Positions 7,590-15,128 are shown, counted from the stretch's first letter. The stretch: 15,128 nucleotides of DNA from Hyphochytrium catenoides (GCA_900088475.1 FLMG01004730.1:1-15128); one strand, 5' to 3'. Numbers and translations: made by a program. Notes: generated from the letters alone by a model not told the origin.

Positions 7590-7930
7590 CCTTCGCCGCC
7601 TTAATTGATACAGAGGTGCATGTCAAATGTCTGAAGCCATCTTCGAAGCACAAGCTAATTGAGCGGGCAACAAAGGGGCTTTATAATGATAATACTCCGT
7701 ATGAGATTTCACTGATTGAGGTAAATCTGTGCATCGTCTGCAGATCTTGTCCTCATCTTCCCAGCCCTGCTCATAATCTCTGTCCTACCTAGTGTTAAGT
7801 GATAGTTCAGGAATCTTCTCAAGTCTCTCTTCATCTTGGACATCTGGGCATGTAACGTCTACGTTGGTGAGAGCTAAGTTTAGTAGTGTGAGCGACTAAA
7901 CTAACTGATAAGGAAGATGACAGCAGGGTA
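7590..7930 (-). repeat. Diverged LTR family 2 copy
   Basis: The reverse complement aligns along most of the LTR at 9279-9620. Shared pieces are CTTAGCTCTCA, GTAGACGTTACA, TTGAGAAGATTCC, AAGATCT, GAAATCTCAT, TTGTGCTTC and GGCTTCAGACATT, in the same order. Divergence is high and the TGTTGAG start is not clear. The plus-strand open frame at 7556-7792 is an antisense shadow of this repeat and is not called as a gene. Confidence 0.55.
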
Positions 7931-8036
7931 GGACTGAATACTTCCCAGCAGCGTACCTAGCTTCAGTGGATCATCAATCGTAGTGGAGGTCTCCTAACTC
8001 CTGTTGTCCCTCCTCTCATTTACTCTCTTCCCTGCA

Positions 8037-8041
8037 TACGG
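8037..8041. repeat. Target-site duplication TACGG, left
   Basis: TACGG immediately precedes the TG of the solo LTR and is repeated exactly at 8421-8425, straight after its terminal CA. A 5-bp duplication is typical of LTR retrotransposon integration. Confidence 0.85.
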
Positions 8042-8420
8042 TGTTGGATTTGTATGCGATGATTGGACACTGTCACTAAAAGAGAGTGCTCTACTTATAA
8101 GTTCAGCTAGAGTCCCACAATAGAGCTATTCTGACTATGAGCTATTCCTGATAAAACCTAAGACTTTCAGACATAGAGATATTCTCGTCGAGAACGTCAG
8201 TCCTGAAGGTATTCAGTTGTGCTGGCCATAAGCCATAGAAATAAACAGGGACACTTCGTTCGTTTGCGTCATATCTCGGCTTTTACTAGAAGTTTGGAGT
8301 TGAAACTTGGGTAGCTAAGCTTACAGCTTGTAGTTCACACAGCGGTGCCCTCAGCCTCTAGCACCTCCCCGCAGCTCGAACTCCCGAAAGTGAAGTGTCG
8401 AAGTAGATTATTCAACAACA
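8042..8420 (+). mobile_element. Solo LTR, family 1, complete
   Basis: A 379-bp LTR that begins TGTTGGATTT and ends TTCAACAACA, giving a short TGTTG...CAACA inverted repeat. Perfect TACGG duplications lie on both sides. It contains a TATA-like ACTTATAAG near 8093 and a degenerate polyadenylation signal (GATAAAAC). The copy at 11015-11390 matches it along the length. With target duplications on both sides and no internal region, this is the product of LTR-LTR recombination that removed a whole element. It sets the true ends and length of family 1. Confidence 0.88.
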
Positions 8421-8425
8421 TACGG
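8421..8425. repeat. Target-site duplication TACGG, right
   Basis: Exact copy of 8037-8041 at the other end of the solo LTR. Confidence 0.85.
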
Positions 8426-8588
8426 AACTAGACGCGGCAGGTGGTAGCAAGCGTACTGGTCGCAGGTGGAGGCCTACCAGCAAGGTTAACCGACGAATGC
8501 GCGTAAGAATAGAGAAACGGTGATCCGTCTACATGAGTCTCTTGGTAGTATTGACCAATCCTTCTAACCAACTGGTTAACCTGGGCCT

Positions 8589-8830
8589 TGTTGAGTGTTA
8601 CAATGCTCGTTGTCAGTGATCACTCTCTATACACACCTAGCTCTCAGAGGCATAGTCGCTGTCGGTAAAAGTGTGTATTGGGGTGAAGAGATATGTGAGG
8701 AGAAGTCCCTGACCTCTTATTTGTTTCGAGCAAAGGACTTTACTAGGAGGAGGATGGAATGAGGCGCAGACCGATCACCAGAGCACCAACAGAGACATTC
8801 ATTCAGTCAATGGACAGCTGATCATCATCA
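8589..8830 (+). repeat. Diverged LTR family 2 copy, partial
   Basis: Starts TGTTGAGTGTTACAATGCTC and contains CACTCTCTATACACACCTAG followed by CTCTCAG, nearly identical to the first 75 bases of the LTR at 9279. Similarity then falls off, with scattered matches (GAAGAGATATGTGAGGAGAA). A CATCATCA at about 8822-8829 could be the 3' end, but that boundary is a guess. No target duplication seen. Confidence 0.6.
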
Positions 8831-9278
8831 AGTCCCTTGTTATATGTTCGTCCAGGGAGAGCTTCGCTTGGCCCCGCCCGAAGTTAATAGTGCATAATCC
8901 AGCCTTCGGCTGCATTATGAAGAATGCTTGGATCACTGTGTTAGTTGTACAAGTAACACCAGGAGCTCTTCATTTCTTCCTACATGTAGTTCTATCAGTA
9001 TTTCCTTGGTAGGCCCACTCTCTAAAGGATCTCACCACTCGTTCACCCACGCTTCCTACAACAGAGTAGTGAGTGAGTGAGCGCGTGAGTGAGTGAGTGA
9101 CTGGCGAAACTTTTTCAACTCTCGACTGCTGCAGGAGTCGCCTGACATGTCACCTCCACCCTCAGCTCCTACAGCTAAAAATACAGGAAAGCAGGTGATG
9201 CGTCTCAGGTAAAATGAGGCTACAACACAAATTCGCGTGGACGCAGGCGATGTGTCTGTTGGAGTCTGAGGGCACAGC
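8831..9278. other. Non-coding spacer with hairpin and GAGT microsatellite
   Basis: No gene recognised. It includes a strong hairpin at 8892-8918 (CATAATCCAGCC, loop TTC, GGCTGCATTATG, one mismatch). A related AATCCAGCCTTGACTGG...GGATT palindrome occurs at about 5205-5230. A GAGT-type microsatellite lies at about 9066-9100. Confidence 0.5.
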
Positions 9279-9620
9279 TGTTGAGTGCTACAATGTTCGT
9301 TGTCAGTAGTACAGTAGTCACTCTCTATACACACCTAGCTCTCAGGGACATGGACGTTACGGGTACACCTGTGTTATGGGAAAGAGGGATGTGAGAAGAA
9401 TTTCCAGAAGAACAGGGGAACAGCACAGCAGAGAGGATGATGAGGGAAGCTGGGCCGAGAACAAGATCTCGAGTCCAGACCAGGCTCTCAGGACTCAGCG
9501 ATCATTCAGAGAACGAAATCTCAATCAGATATCAATACCCAGTCCCTTTTTAACGTTTCATCTAGATTGTGCTCATACAGAAGCTTCAGGCATTGCCACC
9601 CAACTCTGTAAAGTTCATCA
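9279..9620 (+). repeat. 5' LTR, family 2, of a copia element
   Basis: A 342-bp LTR bounded by TGTTGAGTGC and AAGTTCATCA (TG...CA). Its ends are confirmed by the reversed copy at 6096-7184, which shares both termini. A primer-binding site follows at once, so this is a 5' LTR joined to its own leader. An open frame across 9376-9678 is translation of the LTR, not a gene, although part of it appears similarly in the reversed copy. Confidence 0.82.
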
Positions 9621-9634
9621 GGTTATGGGCCCAC
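9621..9634 (+). promoter_or_regulatory. Primer-binding site, initiator tRNA-Met anticodon region
   Basis: GGTTATGGGCCCA directly follows the LTR. It is complementary to the eukaryotic initiator tRNA-Met anticodon stem-loop (GGGCCCAUAACC), not to the tRNA 3' end. Drosophila copia uses this kind of internal half-tRNA primer. The position next to the LTR end and the exact match support the call. Confidence 0.82.
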
Positions 9635-9687
9635 ACTCGCAGTTGGTCGTGACTGTTGCTTCTCATCTTCTCACTTGAGCTGCTAGA

Positions 9688-10450
9688 GTGACGATCCTGT
9701 CGCATACAGTGACATCAAAGGAAGGCGGAGTTCATCCGCACAATATCGCTGTTCTACACAGCAAGGACCAGTATTCTATCTGGTCAAGCCGGGTACGAAG
9801 TTACCTGGATGAGTTAGACCTCCTCGTTCACATCGAGGATGAGAGTCAGACACTGCTGGCTGATGGCAAAGACCCGCTCACCAGTAAGAATTTCACAGAG
9901 ACAAGCAAGAAGAACTGGAAGAAGAATGATCGGAAGACGATCAACAAACTGGTTCCCCTAGTCTCTGATGAGCTCCTGTCGCTGCTGGAAGGGCAAGAAT
10001 CAGCGTACGCGGGATGGCTCAAACTGCAGGAGCACATGGATGGAAAGGAAGGGGACAACGTCCTCAGGCATCTCCAGGAGATCACCAACTCCAGGTTTGA
10101 TTCTGGAGGCACCACCTCTCTGAGATCCCACCTGACCACCCTGAAACAGAGGACAGACGCTCTAAAGAATATCTTCGAAAGGAGAAAGACGAAAGAGAGT
10201 CGGCACGACATTTATGAGACAATCCTGATCTCTTCAATTCTCCAAAGCCTCCCTCCGTCCTTTGGCTCTATAGTGAGCCACCCGTACATCCTAGGGACTT
10301 CCTCTCTGGCTACAGATGAGGTCATGAACCGTATTATGGCTGATGAACAGAGAAGAGTGTCTAGCTCTGTACACTTTCAGGATAGCCTACCCTCTTCGGA
10401 GATGAATGCTCTCTCTGCTCCAGGAGAAAGGAAAAGAGAAGATCCCCCCC
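9688..10450 (+). pseudogene. gag: Ty1/copia Gag, N-terminal and central part
   Basis: Gag of the best-preserved copia element, 55 bases after the primer-binding site. The open frame has no ATG before the EHMDGKEG region. GTG 9688, preceded in frame by TGA 9676, sits where the start should be, so an ATG-to-GTG change is likely. Features of the copia UBN2-type Gag are visible: KDQYSIWSSRVRSYL near residues 26-40 (normally F-x-x-W-x-x-x-V/M), NWKKNDRKTINKLVPLVSD near 75-93, YAGWLKLQEHM near 106-116, and ILQSLPPSFGSIV near 187-199. A run of seven C at 10444-10450 marks a shift to another frame. The old frame then runs on meaninglessly to 10662. Length to the knuckle is normal for copia Gag. Confidence 0.85.
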
Positions 10451-11014
10451 AGATCAGCGAAGACAGGAGAAACCTGCGCGTGGTAGCAGGCAGTGCGGCA
10501 TCTGCCCGAAAAAGGGACATAACAGCGCAGACTGTTTTGAACTTCCAGAGAACGCTGCTCGCAGGCCAACTGGCTGGAAGTCTCGCGTCCACTTGGATAA
10601 GTTGCCGTTGGCACAGGAGCCCAGCAGTAAAAGCAATGCTCAGCAACTTAGTGCTCTCATAGCTGCTCACCTATCCTCCACTTCTTCTTCACCAGGAGCT
10701 CTATCATCAGTTGACACTACCAATCAGTATACAAAGTCTTCTGTCGACTCTGGTGAATCCTTTACCCTAGCTTCTATCCAGCAGGCTGCAGCGAAGGCGA
10801 AAGCCGTCCAGAGTAGCCACAAATGGCTGCTAGACAGCGGATGCTCCAGTCACATTACTGGAGATCGATCACTCTTTCTCTCTTTCACTTCTATTGACCC
10901 TCTTCCTCTCTTTACCGCTGACAACCGGCCAGTTTTTGCCGTGGGAAAAGGGAAGCATACTTATCCCTGCTGCCATTAGAGCTACCACCCCTCTCTACCG
11001 CCGAATGTGCTTTG
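10443..11014 (+). pseudogene. gag-pol: Ty1/copia zinc knuckle and protease, truncated
   Basis: In the frame used from about 10443 the sequence gives a perfect CX2CX4HX4C knuckle (CGICPKKGHNSADC, 10494-10535), which packages element RNA. A Ser-rich spacer follows, then WLLDSGCSSHITGD with the aspartic protease catalytic DSG at 10833-10841 (copia proteases read D-S-G-x-S/T-x-H). The frame closes at TAG 10977. After a shift near the G-K-G segment, an alternative frame continues as ILIPAAIRATTPLYRRM until 11014, so a second frameshift is likely. The protease is cut off there by a family 1 LTR. No integrase or reverse transcriptase of this element is present. Confidence 0.85.
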
Positions 11015-11390
11015 TGTTGGATTATATGGGATGATTGGACAATGTCATTAGATGAGAGTGCTCTATTTATAAGCCCAACGGGGGTCCCATAATCTAGAGC
11101 TATTCTGACGATGCCAGCTATTCCTAATAAACCCTAAGATATTCAGTCATAGCGAAATCCCTGTCTAGAGCAGTCAGTCCCGAAGGTATTCCGGGGTACT
11201 GACCATAAGCCATAGATATAAACTGGGGCATTTCGTTTGCTTCATATCTCGGCTTCTACTGGGAGTTTGGAGCTGAAACTTGGGTAGTTAAGCTTGCCAG
11301 CTTGTAGTCCACATAGCTATGCCCTCAGACTCGAACACCTCCCCGCAGCTCGAACTCCCTCTTGTGAAGGGTCGAAGCTGAACATTCACA
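11015..11390 (+). repeat. LTR family 1, nearly complete
   Basis: Starts TGTTGGATTATATGGGATGA and matches the solo LTR at 8042-8420 throughout. It has a TATA-like TATTTATAAG at 11064-11073 and AATAAA at 11126-11131. The last 20 bases (GCTGAACATTCACA) are diverged and no target duplication is seen: CTTTG precedes it and CGTCC follows. It interrupts the protease of a family 2 element, so it is not that element's own 3' LTR. No polypurine tract precedes it. Confidence 0.82.
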
Positions 11391-11413
11391 CGTCCCCGCA
11401 TGCTGTAGACCCG

Positions 11414-11840
11414 CTAGAAAGAGATTACTTGGTTCTTGGGTTTCCATTGCACACATTTCTCAATGTACGATGAACAGCGAGGTTGGCGAGATGTTGGTTC
11501 CTTAGCGTCTTTGATAAACGCGTCGAGATCTCCAGAAAATTCCACATTGTCTAATTGCCTCAGCGCTAGGTAGAAAGAGTGGAGAATATTGTTATCAGCG
11601 TCAAGCCTTTCTTGATTCGAAGCCTGCGTAATGATTGATTGTCCTTCATTTGGATCCTTGGGACCTTGATGTTGGTTGACTCCTGTCCGTGCTTCCTCTT
11701 TGGAAAGAGATAGTTTAGTTGGTTGTTGAGAAGTTTCCTTAGTGATGAGCTGGTTGTGTTCTTCAGTTCTTCTCAGTAGTGCCTTTACTGCTTCATGATA
11801 AGAAGTCTTCTTCTTTGATGGAGATAAGTCAATAATTTCT
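11414..11840 (-). pseudogene. Uncharacterised open segment downstream of copia Gag
   Basis: The minus strand is open for about 140 codons, from the region of 11840 to a TAG at 11414-11416, with no ATG start of its own. It reads DLSPSKKKTSYHEAVKALL, then a Gln/Lys/Glu-rich stretch, then NILHSFYLALRQLDNVEFS and a Cys-containing end CSSYIEKCVQW. It follows the Gag zinc knuckle after a frameshift, where protease or a spacer is expected, but no DSG motif is present. I do not recognise the domain. It could be a lineage-specific Gag C-terminus or captured sequence. Confidence 0.45.
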
Positions 11841-12650
11841 TCGAAGCTTTTGACAGATTCTGCTTAGAGCGTGATTTCCAGAAAGACGGTCTGTGATGAG
11901 CGTTCTGCTCGAGTTCCCAGCATTTCTCCGAAGGATGGCTGCGACTTCCGCAAAATGGGCATTCCGGCCATTGGTCGCGAACTTTAATGTTTGATGATGA
12001 TGGTGATCCTGGATGAGCCTTGTTCTTGGTCTCGTGATGACACCGGTTGTTGATGTAGAGTGTATGCTGCAAAGCCTTCTTCTTCTTCATCATCACTCTT
12101 GTTGGTAGTGCGCATAGCACGTCTTTGGTGTTGTTCTCCGATAAGAATATCATCTACGGCACTTGCACATAGTTCCCCCGTTCCACGTACTCGGATGGCT
12201 TGAGCAATACCTTCATATGAGGGTGGGAGGGCCATAAGTACTCTGCAGCTTTATAGAGGTTGTCGTAGAAATCTTTTTTCTCCATCATTTCGCGAAGTAA
12301 ATCAAGCTTTCTCCTCTGCTCGCAAAGGAAGAGGCTTATGTCTTGTTCTTCATCTGCCTTTGCCGAAAAGAAGGAGGTAAGAGTAGTCACAATGTTGTTT
12401 GCGCTTCTGCTCTCAAAAGATTCTTCCAATTTGAGTCAAGCTTCTCTCGCAGTTCCTCTACGAGGTAGAAGGGGAATAATGTTGTCAGCGACTGCCAAAA
12501 CAATCTTGTTGAACGCCCTTTTGTCATTCCTTAGCCACAAAAAGACTGCATCGTAGCCCTAGACGTAGACATGGACTTGTTCTTTTGAGGAGATATCAGG
12601 GGATCCTTGGCTCCCGTCAAAATGATGGAGATTCAGTTCATCGAGATAAG
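11841..12650 (-). pseudogene. gag: Ty1/copia Gag, second lineage, degraded
   Basis: Minus-strand Gag, reading LNLHHFDGS near 12640, then LWLRNDKRAFNKIVLAVAD, then a TAREA-stop-LKLEESFESRS segment. The stop at 12436-12438 replaces the conserved Trp of A-W-x-x-L. Next come YNLYKAAEYL-like and MALPPSYEGIAQAI after a frameshift near 12235. After another shift comes a CX2CX4HX4C knuckle, CPFCGSRSHPSEKC, at 11920-11961. A further stop lies at 12559-12561. The domain order matches UBN2 Gag. Sequence differs strongly from the Gag at 9688, so this is another copia lineage. Its N-terminus is fused in frame to a reverse transcriptase fragment. Confidence 0.8.
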
Positions 12651-12668
12651 CCTTCCTGCCCAGGGTTG

Positions 12669-13091
12669 CAAAGCCCGATGGTTGACGCATTTACACCTGC
12701 TCGTCGAGATTGCCGTTCAGGAAGGCGGTCTTGATATCGACATGGTGCACTTCTAGATCCAGCGTGGCAGCCAGAGGGAGAAGACAGCGCACAGTGTCGT
12801 GTCCAATCACTGGGGCAAAGACCTCTCCAAAGTCAATACCTTGCTATTGTTGATTGCCAAGAGCGACCAGGCGAGCCTTGTATTTGTCCACGGAACCGTC
12901 GCTATGTAACTTGACTCTAAAGACCCACTGACAGCCGATGACATGTGCGCCTGGCGGTGGAGGCACTAGGTCGTAGACCTCAATGAGCCTGCATTGACGT
13001 AAGCTCTGAGGTAATGGCGGCTAGCCATTCTGTAGCGTGAGGTCCAAGAGCGCTTCGCGTACTGTCCTTGGTTCAGAGACATAGAGAAGGT
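12669..13091 (-). pseudogene. pol: Ty1/copia reverse transcriptase, N-terminal fragment
   Basis: On the minus strand the frames give EPRTVREALLDL (the usual start of the region before RVT_2), then VYDLVPPPPGAHVIGCQWVF, KLHSDGSVDKYKARLVAL, IDFGEVFAPV and LEVHHVDIKTAFLNG (catalytic Asp in HHVD), then MRQPSGF. Stops lie at 12844-12846 and 12691-12693, the latter replacing the Tyr of YMRQP. Two frameshifts lie near 12990-13030. The YVDD half, RNase H and everything further are missing. After QPSGF the reading continues in the same frame into a Gag. Confidence 0.88.
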
Positions 13092-13565
13092 TGGCCTGAC
13101 CTAATGGCAAAGAGAGAGAGTCTTCCTGTAAAGTCTGTCCGTCATAGGACCGAATGAAGGAGGGTGGTAGCGGCAGGAGAGGAGGAAGAAGGATCTCGCG
13201 GGTGGGCCTTCATTGTCTATAACCTCGGTGTCACTTGTCTCGAAGGAACTATCTCCCGCTTTGCTGCGATCGGGTGCCGACCCTGGGGAGCCAATGGCAT
13301 CTGCTGCACCTGCTGTCCCGATTGACCCAATGGCATCTGCTGCAACTGCTGTCCCAACTGAGCGTGCACTTTGTCCTTCTTGTCCCACTGCTGCTGCTTC
13401 TTCTGTCCCGACCGCGCGTGCACTTTGTCCTGCTTGTCTCTCTACTGCTTCTTCTTCAGCATCTAGTGGTCCTGCTGCTTCAGCTGTAGTGGCTTCTTCG
13501 CTCGCGATTGTTGGGAACAGAGAGACATAGGCATGAGGCTCCTGCCTCCCGGCCTTCTTCAACTA
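13092..13565 (-). pseudogene. pol: Copia linker between integrase and reverse transcriptase
   Basis: A low-complexity, Ala/Gly/Ser/Glu-rich segment on the minus strand, open for 153 codons. It sits where copia elements carry their variable linker. It contains in-frame DNA repeats: two 36-bp units from 13291 and 13327, and two 54-bp units from 13362 and 13416. All are multiples of three. After a frameshift near 13195 it reads PLLPLPPSFIRSYDGQTL and leads into reverse transcriptase. Plus-strand open frames here are shadows. Confidence 0.72.
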
Positions 13566-14625
13566 AAATGCACCCGAGCGAGACTCGTCAATAATCACAT
13601 CACGCCGCACAGAGATTCTCTTCGTCACAGGGTCATACAGCCGATAGCCATGCGTACCCGAGTCGTACCCTAGAAAAGATATTTCGAGCTCCGTGATCAA
13701 GCTTCTTGAGCATCGTCGAGGGCTTCAAGGCATACGCAAGTGAACCAAAGACGCGTAGGTGACCAACATCAGGTGGCTTCCCGTACCATTTCTCGTACGG
13801 AGTAGAGCCAGCGAGAGAGCCAGTGGGGCAGCGGCTGACGACGTGAACAGTTGAGGCCAATGCATCTGCCCAAAAGAGGCTAGGCAGCTCAGCAGCAATT
13901 AAAAGGCATCTCGTCGCTTGCATGACAGTTCTCATCCAACGTTCACAGCATCCGTTGCTAGAGGGTGAATAAGCAGGTGTAGGTGAGTGCAGCATTCCGC
14001 GGCGATGAGCAGCGCCGCTCATGAACTCTACCCCGCGATCGGAGCGAATCTCGTTGACAGGCTGACCTGTCTGGTTCTCCATAAAGAGAATAAGCTCCTC
14101 CACCCTTTCTGCCTCTGCTTTGCCTCTAAGAAATTGTACAAAGCACCTCCGCGAGTGATCATCTACAACGAGTAGGAAGTATACATAGCCTCGTTAGCTA
14201 CGAGTATTGGCAATGCCCACGTCATCGTGCAGAAGTTCAAGCAGTCTTGTTGTCTTGAGAGGCTGAGCGTGGTAAGGCTTACGTGTTAGCTTGGCTAAGA
14301 TGCAGGTCTCACAGAAGCACGGCAGCTGACAAGCTCTATCAAGAGCTATACCTGAAGCCTGTACGGCTAGTCTTCAAATATCTGTATGATTGGGATGATT
14401 AAGCCGTTTGTGCCACAGGGTGATAGGCTCTTGCTTGCTCGTAGCTGCGGCTAGTCTTGGAGAAGAAGAGTCACTTTGTCCCCGTGCATCGGCAGCAGTG
14501 TCCGAGGAATAATAAACGGTTCCATTGGTCAAATCAATACGTCTCACTTGTTCTTGTGAGGTTAACTTTGCAATGTCCTTGACCAATGAAGGACTGAGAG
14601 TGTAAGCTCCACTTGAGGTAGATTG
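13566..14625 (-). pseudogene. pol: Ty1/copia GAG-pre-integrase and integrase, near full-length
   Basis: One minus-strand frame from about 14625 to 13680 carries SGAYTLSPSLVKD, then the zinc-binding domain LWHKRLNHPNH...CFCETCILAKL (HHCC). The core shows LLVVDDHSRRCFVQF (first Asp), EIRSDRGVEF (second Asp) and SPSSNGCCERWMRTV (Glu region), then LPSLFWADAL and PYEKWYGKPPDVGHLRVFGS. After a frameshift near 13680 it ends FLGYDSGTHGYRLYDPVTKR...RRDVIIDE, the normal copia integrase tail. Only two stops break the main frame (14374-14376 and 14194-14196), plus one at the C-terminal end near 13565. It is the youngest-looking pol trace here. The protease active site upstream is missing, cut at about 14625. 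Confidence 0.92.
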
Positions 14626-14823
14626 TTATAATGTATGGGATTTGAAGACACTCTTATTTCAGTTACGTGGTCTACTGATATGCTCAGAGTGAGTATGAGG
14701 GCTTATGGGACCCTGTTTCCCTCGTTATCACGTTGTCTAGTTGTTCTGCAGAGTAACTGTGTCTCGTATCAGCCACAAGACTCAGTTACTACTTCTTGGC
14801 GTCACATGATGACCTACCTAATG
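14626..14823. repeat. Possible LTR fragment, third family
   Basis: Begins TGTTATAATGTATGGGATTT, the kind of TGTTA...TAACA terminus common in copia LTRs, exactly where the minus-strand integrase reading stops. No second copy is in the window and the other end is lost at the repeat starting at 14824. No coding sequence seen. Confidence 0.3.
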
Positions 14824-14926
14824 ATTGGCGAGCCCGAAGGGCGAAGCTTTTTTGTTTAGGTTTTTGTGTCAGGCGGTGCAGAATTTTTTTCCGATTTTTT
14901 GTTCGTCCGCGTCTGTCTGTCTGTCC

Positions 14927-14964
<38 letters not shown>

Positions 14965-15128
14965 GTATCTGTCTGTCTGTCTGTTCACAGGTAGTAAATC
15001 GTAACCCCCGGACCAGCACAATTCTGAAGTTGACGTTAATTCATGATTTGTTTCCAATCACCATTTAGATGAGCTTTCTTGGTTCGAATACATGTAAGTG
15101 CTTACGTAAATAGGAACATGAAAGGGGG
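14824..15128 (+). repeat. Inverted repeat arm, right copy, runs off the window
   Basis: Reverse complement of 5723-5970, beginning ATTGGCGAGCCCGAAGGGCG. It contains a CTGT tract at about 14911-14984, far longer than the five ACAG units in the left copy. The window ends inside it, so the outer end is unknown. Open frames over it translate microsatellite DNA. Confidence 0.9.
14911..14984. repeat. CTGT microsatellite
   Basis: About 17 tetranucleotide units of GTCT/CTGT with two interruptions (CCGT and GTAT). It lies within the interspersed repeat and was expanded or contracted relative to the copy at 5866-5887. Confidence 0.93.

Noticed and set aside
7556-7792. 78-codon plus-strand open frame
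   Set aside because: Antisense to a diverged family 2 LTR copy at 7590-7930; no motif.
8442-8452. TGGTAGCAAGC as a tRNA-Met 3'-end primer site
   Set aside because: Only the first eight bases fit the initiator tRNA 3' end, and it lies outside the target duplication of a solo LTR, so it cannot belong to that LTR.
8042-11390. One 3.3-kb element with LTRs at 8042 and 11015
   Set aside because: The LTR at 8042 has target duplications on both sides and is therefore solo. The Gag at 9688 has its own different LTR (9279) and primer site.
13213-13530. Ser/Ala-rich plus-strand open frames
   Set aside because: Mirror image of the repeat-bearing copia linker on the minus strand, which is placed correctly between integrase and reverse transcriptase.
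14796-15068. Cys/Leu/Ser-rich open frames on both strands over the CTGT tract
   Set aside because: A tetranucleotide repeat is open in several frames by nature; the DNA is a non-coding interspersed repeat.
1-15128. CRISPR array, prophage, toxin or other defence system
   Set aside because: No regularly spaced repeats with unique spacers and no bacterial gene organisation; all repeats are LTRs, microsatellites or interspersed elements.

Overview
The window looks like part of a eukaryotic nuclear genome that has become a graveyard of LTR retrotransposons. I found no intact cellular gene, no prokaryotic operon structure and no CRISPR array. The host lineage cannot be fixed from this sequence. 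The repeats, the Ty1/copia and Ty3/gypsy pol motifs, the CCHC Gag proteins and a Pol III-type tRNA-like block fit an alga, protist, early fungus-like or animal genome equally well. Nearly all coding traces carry in-frame stops, frameshifts or truncations.

Layout. 1-2100: broken Ty3/gypsy element, with gag traces at 451-1090 and two halves of an integrase pointing away from each other (1103-1536 on minus, 1559-2000 on plus). 2118-3290: no recognisable gene, short tandem repeats, strongly pyrimidine-rich plus strand. 3310-4940: plus-strand Ty1/copia relic (integrase, linker, short reverse transcriptase piece) that runs straight into an LTR fragment. 5101-7345: one copy of LTR family 1 that appears to have been split twice. 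The first split is an about 816-bp repeat element (5153-5968). The second is a reversed LTR of family 2 (6096-7184), itself interrupted by an about 740-bp block holding three related palindromes and a tRNA-like sequence. 7590-7930 and 8589-8830: diverged family 2 LTRs. 8042-8420: solo family 1 LTR with a perfect 5-bp target duplication. 9279-11014: the best-preserved element, with a family 2 LTR, a primer-binding site matching the anticodon region of initiator tRNA-Met, gag with a zinc knuckle, and part of the protease. It is cut off by a family 1 LTR (11015-11390). 11414-14625: minus-strand copia relics, namely GAG-pre-integrase/integrase, linker and reverse transcriptase, joined in frame to the gag of another copia element. 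14626-14823 may be an LTR piece, and 14824-15128 is a second, inverted copy of the repeat at 5723-5970.

These parts are not a working system. They record successive insertions, deletions and joinings among at least two copia lineages, one gypsy lineage and several non-autonomous repeats. The strongest new observations are the nested insertion history, the copia-type half-tRNA primer site, the RT-gag fusion, and the palindrome/tRNA-like block.
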